In this document: positions 58,003 through 64,000 of the stretch, one piece after another
Numbering within the stretch: position 1 is the first letter of the stretch
Layout of the letters: each line of letters begins with the position of its first letter
Assembly (NCBI GenBank): GCA_002150815.3
Contig: NDFF03000034.1
Location: 1-64,000 of the forward strand
Direction of reading: 5' to 3'
Source of the DNA: Grammothele lineata
Taxonomy: Eukaryota; Basidiomycota; Agaricomycetes; Polyporales; Polyporaceae
DNA length: 64,000 nucleotides
The notes under the pieces: generated by a model
What the model saw: only the letters and a program-made list of their open reading frames with translations
Databases searched by the model: none
Told to the model about the DNA's origin: nothing
Program-made: the position numbers and the translations under genes

Positions 58003-60066
58003 TTACTTGCGGCTGCGGCTGTCACCGCGGCCACGCGAGCCGGAACCATGACGGCGAGCCTGAAGCTGACAGCAATACTGTGAGCCAGAGGCATTAACCT
58101 GACAGTCCCAGAACTATACTTACATCGCGACGATCCCGACTGTCACCGCGGCCACGCGAACCAGAACCGTGACGGCGAGCCTCGAGCTGTGAAGAAGTGA
58201 TGTCAGGTGGAGGTCTTCACAAAGCTCAGGAGAATGGAGATCTTACACTACGGCGGCTCCTGCTGTCACCACGGCCGCGAGAACCCGAGCCGTGGCGGCG
58301 GGCCTCAAGGTCGCGCCTAGAGTGACTATCACCGCGGCCACGAGAACCAGATCCGTGACGGCGCGCTTCAAGCTATATCGTCTATTAGTTGATATTCAGA
58401 AGGGACGGATGAAGGGCGACGTACAGCACGCCCACGGTTCCTGCTGTCACCTCGGCCGCGCGAGCCAGAGCCGTGACGACGAGCTTCGAGGCTGCGACGG
58501 GTGTGGCTGTCTCCACGACCACGCGATCCGGAACCGTGGCGGCGCGCCTCGAGCTGTATGTAGATTAGTGATTACTGCTGACCGTAGAAGACTCTCAATT
58601 GACGTACAGCACGTCCGCGGTTCCGGCTGTCTCCACGCCCACGAGAGCCAGATCCATGACGGCGGGCCTCCAGGTCGCGGCGAGTGTGACTGTCACCACG
58701 GCCGCGAGAGCCAGAGCCGTGACGGCGGGCCTCAAGCTATGTGGTGATAGGTTGATTTGTGGAAAAACGTATCGAGATGGAAAACAAGCTTACATCACGA
58801 CGGCCACGAGATCCGGAACCATGGCGGCGTGCCTCGAGGTCGCGGCGACCACGAGAGCCAGAACCATGGCGGCGCGCCTCGAGATCGCGGCGGCTACGAG
58901 AGCCAGAACCGTGACGGCGAGCATCAAGCTGAACATTGATGGTTAGTATGCGAGAAAGGAGAGAAACTTGAAAACATCTCACATCACGACGACCGCGAGA
59001 ACCAGAGCCGTGGCGGCGCGCTTCGAGATCACGGCGGCTGTGACTGTCGCCGCGGCCACGAGAACCAGAACCATGGCGGCGAGCCTCCAAATCGCGACGA
59101 GTGTGACTATCTCCGCGGCCGCGAGAGCCGGAGCCGTGACGACGAGCCTCGAGCTGCACAACTGTGGTTAGCCCGCAATTGTATGCGTAGACCTAAGACG
59201 ACATACACCGCGGCGGCTACGAGAACCAGAGCCATGACGACGAGCCTCAAGATCGCGGCGAGTGTGGCTGTCTCCACGACCACGAGAGCCAGAGCCGTGG
59301 CGGCGAGCTTCGAGGTCGCGGCGAGTGTGGCTATCGCCGCGGCCGCGAGAACCCGAGCCGTGACGACGAGCCTCAAGCTATGCAACAACAGTGAGTGTGT
59401 GATCTAAGTGTGTATGAGGCCAAACAACGACTTACCTCGCGGCGTCCGCGAGATCCAGAACCGTGGCGGCGAGCCTCAAGGTCGCGACGAGTGTGACTGT
59501 CACCGCGTCCACGGGAGCCCGAACCATGGCGGCGAGCCTCCAGATCGCGGCGGGTGTGGCTATCGCCACGACCGCGAGAGCCAGAGCCGTGGCGGCGAGC
59601 CTCAAGCTGTATAGCGCTGTTCAATACGGAGTCCTCTATCAAAGTGGAAGAGTATCTTACCCCACGACGGCCACGAGAGCCTGAGCCGTGGCGGCGCGCC
59701 TCGAGGTCACGACGAGTGTGGCTGTCACCACGGCCGCGAGAGCCAGAGCCATGACGGCGAGCCTCTAGGTCACGGCGGCTGTGGCTGTCACCGCGCCCGC
59801 GGGAACCAGAGCCGTGACGGCGAGCCTCAAGCTGTGTTGAGTTATGATGAGGGCAATCCTTTGGCGTATCTGGGAAGTCACTCACTTCGCGGCGAGAGTG
59901 GCTGTCCCCGCGGCCACGAGAGCCGGAGCCGTGGCGGCGTGCCTCGAGCTGCGACAAAGGTCAGAGGAGGTTTTCCGATTCATTGCAAAGAAGCCATACA
60001 TCACGACGGCTGTGGCTATCCCCTCGGCCACGCGAGCCCGAGCCGTGGCGGCGAGCATCGAGCTCG
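58003..60066 (-). repeat. Tandem coding repeat, 25 units of 45 or 63-66 bp
   Basis: The units seen on the plus strand look like CACGGCTCTGGCTCTCG in reverse complement, with synonymous variation at third positions (CGC/CGT, GGC/GGT/GGA, GAG/GAA). Per exon there are 1, 1, 3, 3, 3, 3, 3, 2, 2, 2, 1 and 1 units. The four consecutive 171-nt exons (59831-58983) have the same 21+21+15 residue layout, implying block duplication of a whole exon. Protein conservation together with silent drift argues for selection on the peptide. Confidence 0.85.
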
Positions 60067-60286
60067 ACGACGACCGGGCTCCTGCCGCGGACAGCGAAGT
60101 CGGCAATGCCGGCCTTGTCGACAAGAGCGTTCGCGCCAGAAACAATGCCAGTGCTCGGAACCTTTGAAAAGTGGCGTTAGCGCAGGTAGAATTCTACAAG
60201 GGAAGTCCGAAACATACGGGGATGGCAGTGACCGACGAAACGACCGCCGCGAGGACGAGGAGGACGAAGTTCTTCTTGAACTGCAT
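58003..60286 (-). CDS. Secreted precursor of 25 dibasic-bounded tandem modules (candidate kexin-processed peptide precursor)
   Basis: Thirteen exons, all introns in phase 0: 60286-60218, 60161-60000, 59948-59886, 59831-59661, 59606-59436, 59377-59207, 59153-58983, 58928-58794, 58736-58608, 58553-58425, 58372-58247, 58186-58124, 58065-58003. The product is 540 residues without cysteine. Exon 1 is exactly a signal peptide (MQFKKNFVLLVLAAVVSSVT then AIP). Exon 2 gives a short pro-region (VPSTGIVSGANALVDKAGIA) and the first module. Each module is LEARR then HGSGSRGRGDSH[S/T]RR plus Asp or Glu; 13 are full, 7 are shortened to HGSGSRGRR-type units and the last 5 read GDSR. RR pairs at both ends of the core fit Kex2 cleavage, freeing peptides such as HGSGSRGRGDSHT after trimming. 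No relative is known to me; the role could be signalling, surface coating or defence. Confidence 0.85.
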
Positions 60287-60420
60287 AATGATTGCTGGGA
60301 GCTAAAGGCGGGGGCTGTGTTCGCGTCGGTGGTTGAAAGCGAGTTTCGCGAAGGAAGTCTGGGAGCGGTGCGCAGAGCTCGAGCTGAGAGGCTGGAGGGA
60401 GATGGTGCTGCAGCGCCGGG

Positions 60421-60428
60421 ATTTATAC
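60421..60428 (-). promoter_or_regulatory. TATA box of the repeat-peptide gene
   Basis: On the minus strand GGTATAAAT lies about 135 bases upstream of the start codon at 60286, leaving room for a leader of about 100 bases. Confidence 0.55.
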
Positions 60429-62833
60429 CTCGCGAAACGACGCCGAGACATCCTGACACACACTCCTAAAAATTCGGACAGAATGTGCGTCCACGCCAAC
60501 ACCGCTCGGAGAGGAGTGAGGGCACAGTCTTGGCGTTGAGAACGGGCGCGTGTTTGCGCGCGGCGGAGACGAGCTCGCAGCAACGTCTCGCAGCTCCAAC
60601 TCGAGCTCTTGGCAATTCTGTGGGAGAAAGCTTAAATGGCTAAGAATAGGCTGGCTCTGTTCTGCTACTCTGCCTCCTTGTATCATGACTCCATGCCCCA
60701 TGGATGCCTCCAGTGAGGTCAGTGGAAACTTGCGGTGCGTGTATCGAAACCTCATCGGCCCTCTGTAGTCCACCGTCACAGCGGGTCGACCAGAGCTCTG
60801 GTGAGGCCACGGGTGGGAGCACATCCGTATGTACGGCTCTGGGAAGGACTTAGCATCGAAACGCGTTGTGTTGAACAAGCACCGCTCGCATGGGAGCCGG
60901 AACGTGATGTCGCCGGGATTGGAAGGTCGTGCTCTTTCACCCCCGGGATCAGTCAGACGTCTGACCTGAAGTAGGAATGGAGTTTCGCACATGGATAGCA
61001 CGCAACCGCTTGGCTGTTCGAAGACTGCAGACGGTTCCCGCTGCGCGTCGGCGGTGGGACTTTGGTGCTGTGGGAGCATTGAGGTTGCGGACGTACTCTT
61101 CCCACGACGCCAAGCGGACCAATTGTGGCTTTTCGCGTACATTCGACAGGTCTAGACGTCGGCCCCGACATACGAGGCCTCGGAGAAACAGCGTAGGTGT
61201 GGTTATGGATGTGTAGAAGTCGTTCAACCCTAGAGAAGATAGGCGTTAAAAAGACAGAAACTCTAAAATGTCTCGTATCAACAGACCAACAACACCGCCA
61301 CCGCCATGCCATCGCGCACATGGTCGACGACCGAAACCCCAGCTATAGAGCCGCGCTCGTCCCGTTGCGTTCATCGGCGCTCGGGGATCGCTGCTGTAAT
61401 GCCATGATCGGTACCGCATTCGTCCAGGGACTGCACCCGCGCAGCTGGCGTGCCTGCTGGGCGAGGACGGATCCGCGCCAGCACGGCCTTCTCCCGTCCC
61501 ACGGGGCCCCAAACACAACGAGGACTCGCTGCGCATTCTCATGTCCATCTCCGCTTGGCTACCATGTGTCAAATGGATGGTCGTGTGAGTACGCTGCTCC
61601 ACGTCCGAAGGCACCCTCAGCATGGAGTGAGGAACACCTAATTGAATGATCAAGTACAAGCTGGAGGTGGCCGCTGTGCTCGGGACAGGTATTACACTCT
61701 GAAGTAGGGTACTTGAACTCGGGAGATTGCCTCGGGCTTGCGGTGTGGGACGCACTCGGACAGGCTCCCTCATAGCTGTTTTGGGACGCTGGACGGTGTA
61801 CAGCATCCGAGGACTTGATGACCGTACCCCTGGACGCGGATAGGCCCCCGCCCCGTCCCGCGGCCTCGATCCCCCTTGGCGGCGGGTCTCCGACCGGAGT
61901 CGATAGGTGTGGGTCCGCGGTGTACGAGCAAAGTGTCTATTTGGCATGCTAAGCTGCTTGGCTTCTCCTTAGGCTCCCTGGGGTTACACTTCCGCGCGTG
62001 CTGGATGCAGAGTAAACGCCTGGGCAGGCTGCATCACAGGATTGACCACATTGACGGATGGCACCGACAAGATGTGACAGTAGTTGCGTGATCTGGCTGC
62101 GCAGTACGAACTTGGAGCGTCGGCCGCCTGTCAATTTTGAGGCTGAAACGGGAGCATTTACAAGCCTGGGGGGAGGGAGCGTTGCGTCATCGGATTCCGT
62201 CGTGAGCGATATTTGCCTCAGCTACTGCGGATTGCACTCCACACATCGTTACCTCCTGCAATGCGGGCAGCCATAAGGCATAATCACGGTTAAAGAAGTT
62301 CGTCACGAAGAAGGGAACCACGTCTACCTCACGCCAGAGTAGAGTCGGTCCGAGAGACGTTGCGGAAGCGGAGAGCCGCCACGCAGCAGTGTGGACGTCC
62401 TCTATGGTGCTTAGGCATACAATCGCACTGTTCTCGATTGCCAAGCATCCTGAACGTAGGCATAGAGGCCGGTGTCATTGTTGTATAAATGCGTTCTTGA
62501 CGCGTGTCGTAGCTTGATGGCCTTGTGAGCACCCCTCGCGCCCGTTCTCGTGCTGATGTTCCCGCTGTCCCAGTATAACGCGTCTTATTGCGACATGCCA
62601 AGCGATGAACGAGGAACAACACATTGATGCAATCCAGGAGTCCGAGTGCGTATATGCGATTTCGTGACGTTGTACAATGCCATGCCATTCTCCGAGTCCG
62701 AGAGGCCATATGCTTGCGAGAAAGTCCGAGAACCTGCTGGACGACGTACAGTCAGCGTCAGGGGCGCACGCGACCACGTCAAGAAGGGCCACTCACCATA
62801 AATCCATAAACAGCGCGGGCATGCGAGCCCCCT
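60429..62833. other. 2.4 kb region without a supportable gene
   Basis: Frames of 100-240 codons occur on the minus strand (for example 60423-61142 and 61246-61947) but lack recognisable motifs, plausible splice structure or consistent third-position bias. The region holds the upstream DNA of the repeat-peptide gene. Confidence 0.45.
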
Positions 62834-64000
62834 TCATAACTTTGGCGACAGCTTGGGAGAGAACGCAGGCTTGGCTGACCCGCCCAAGTACGCCCTGTCT
62901 CCCTTCTCGAGGTCGACGTCCTCCAGGATGGCGGCCGCTGAGGCTGGGGAGCCTTGGCGGAGGCCCGTGTGGTCGCCACCCAGCCCTGTCAGGCCGAGGC
63001 CGATCATCGAGTCTGACGCGAACTTTCCACGCTCTGTAACCCCCACCCCCACCTTGTCCTTCTCCCTCTCTTCATCCGAGACGCCCGCCGCCCCAGCGCG
63101 TTTGTTCGCAGGCTGCCGCCCGCGTCCCATTCCGTCCTCAACGCCTGTCCGGCGTCCAAAGCGACTGCGCCTGTCGCGACGAACTGCGATGTGCGAGTAC
63201 GTGCCGAACGTGTAGAGGATCATGCAGAAATTGAAAAGGCCGAAAGCGAATACGGCGGAGATGGCAACGCGGGGACCGAGCGCCTGGCGCGCGGTGAGGG
63301 GGTTAGAGTTGTCGTTCCCGGAGCCGGTACGCCATACGAAGGACAGGATCGCAACGCAGAATGCAATCATGGACCACGATAGCCAGATTGCCGGCGTCGC
63401 GAGAAGCACCCAGATGTTCCAGAGTATCGCCGTACGAGTCTTCTGCGCTTCCTGTGCAATGAGAACTGTGAGTGTTATTCATTGTTGCAGTGCTGTGACC
63501 ATACCTCTGCCCACCGAGAAGCCTTGTCCATAGTACGCATGCTGTTGAAGTAGACGATGTAGACGCATCCATACGACAAACTCCAGATGGCGAAGACGAG
63601 AGATAGCAACGAGGCCCATCGGGTCAAAGGGTCGGAGGCGGCGTCATCTATCTGGAATATCGTCAAGATTGTCCTAGGAGGCGCATTAGCTTCGGTAGTT
63701 AGCATACAAGTCAAGCAGCACTCACGCAAGAAGCAACGCAGAGATCAGATTGAACGTCTTCCATTCCCGAAGCAAACTATCGATGAACTGCTCCCATGAA
63801 ATCTTGAACCGAGCTAAGGCGGGTGACACCACCGGAGGAGTCCACTCTTCAGGGAAGGGGATACCCTGTGACAACGTATGTTGTCCCTGCGTAGGAGTTG
63901 CATAACCACTAGCAATCGCCGCAGCATCGACGGTGGGATCATGGAAATGCCCGCAGGCATCGATGAAGCGCTTGATTTCGTGCTTGCTGATTTCAGCATC
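62834..64000 (-). CDS. Four-helix basidiomycete membrane protein of unknown function (5' end outside window)
   Basis: The gene runs off the right edge. The visible part starts in AEISKHEIKRFIDACGHFHD and includes GIPFPEEWTPPVVSPALARF, then WKTFNLISALLLATILTIFQ (helix 1), WASLLSLVFAIWSLSYGCVY (helix 2), SMRTMDKASRWAEEAQKTRT, ILWNIWVLLATPAIWLSWSM (helix 3, continuing through IAFCVAILSFVW) and VAISAVFAFGLFNFCMILYT (helix 4). The tail is cytosolic, basic and disordered, ending FSPKLSPKL. Exon junctions at about 63731/63675 and 63512/63451 are canonical. I recognise this only as a recurring Agaricomycete membrane family with paired Trp-rich helices and a W-S-M-x-x-F motif; no transport or enzyme motif is present. 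Confidence 0.8.

Noticed and set aside
57800..60200. A CRISPR-like array of regular repeats
   Set aside because: The repeats are contiguous coding modules with silent variation and phase-0 introns, not identical repeats with unique spacers, and the genome is eukaryotic.
58003..60286. Reading the repeats as a nuclear SR/RGG RNA-binding protein
   Set aside because: A clear N-terminal signal peptide and regularly placed dibasic sites point to secretion; no RRM or other RNA-binding domain is present. It stays as an alternative only if the signal peptide proves non-functional.
58003..60286. A dikaritin/ustiloxin-type RiPP cluster
   Set aside because: No UstYa-like (DUF3328) gene, tyrosinase or methyltransferase was found beside the precursor within the window, and the core peptide has no Tyr or other aromatic residue to cyclise apart from His.
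60423..61947. Minus-strand frames of 230-240 codons upstream of the repeat-peptide gene
   Set aside because: No recognisable residues, no consistent codon preference and no splice partners; they overlap the promoter and leader of the repeat gene.

Overview
The window is nuclear DNA of a filamentous basidiomycete, most likely an Agaricomycete (a wood-decay or litter-decay mushroom; the order cannot be fixed from sequence alone). The evidence is dense genes broken by many 45-75 bp GT-AG introns, a GC-rich coding style, a GH10 xylanase, an M35 peptidyl-Lys-type metalloprotease, an etherase-like glutathione transferase, and families typical of Agaricomycetes (tandem MYND-finger proteins, DUF6697-like proteins). 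Exon coordinates were worked out by hand from reading frames and splice signals. Where exon sums are quoted they are whole numbers of codons.

Layout. 1-651: 5' part of a Ty1/copia gag on the minus strand, cut by the window edge. 1245-10386: single-copy genes for mitochondrial ribosomal protein bL33m, an etherase-like GST, an SH3-domain protein, a secreted M35 metalloprotease and methylthioadenosine phosphorylase. 11087-36157: an accessory block in which five full MYND zinc-finger paralogues (plus one relic) are interleaved with four paralogous 2-oxoglutarate/Fe(II) oxygenases and one DHA1-type MFS transporter. 36954-38245: a GH10 endoxylanase. 38246-40927: 2.7 kb with no gene I can support. 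40928-57000: a long disordered basidiomycete protein, two DUF6697-like genes and a decayed third copy, a conserved protein of unknown function, and the clamp-loader large subunit RFC1. 58003-60286: a secreted protein made almost wholly of 25 tandem modules bounded by dibasic sites. 62834-64000: 3' part of a four-helix membrane protein that runs off the right edge.

The most unusual item is the repeat gene at 58003-60286. It has a signal peptide, a short pro-region, and then 25 modules of the form LEARR + HGSGSRGRGDSH[S/T]RR, encoded by twelve exons whose boundaries all fall at codon phase 0. It has the hallmarks of a kexin-processed repetitive precursor (KEP-type): one mRNA would release many near-identical 13-15 residue peptides, most carrying an Arg-Gly-Asp motif. 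No UstYa/DUF3328 or other modifying-enzyme gene lies beside it in this window, so linear signalling or surface-active peptides are more likely than a dikaritin-type RiPP.

The second point of interest is the interleaved array of MYND proteins and oxygenases. Both families are expanding here by local duplication. One oxygenase pair (19878 and 22411) is a very recent tandem duplicate with identical exon lengths and shared promoter sequence. The adjacent transporter and xylanase could be co-opted neighbours, but nothing in the sequence proves a common pathway.
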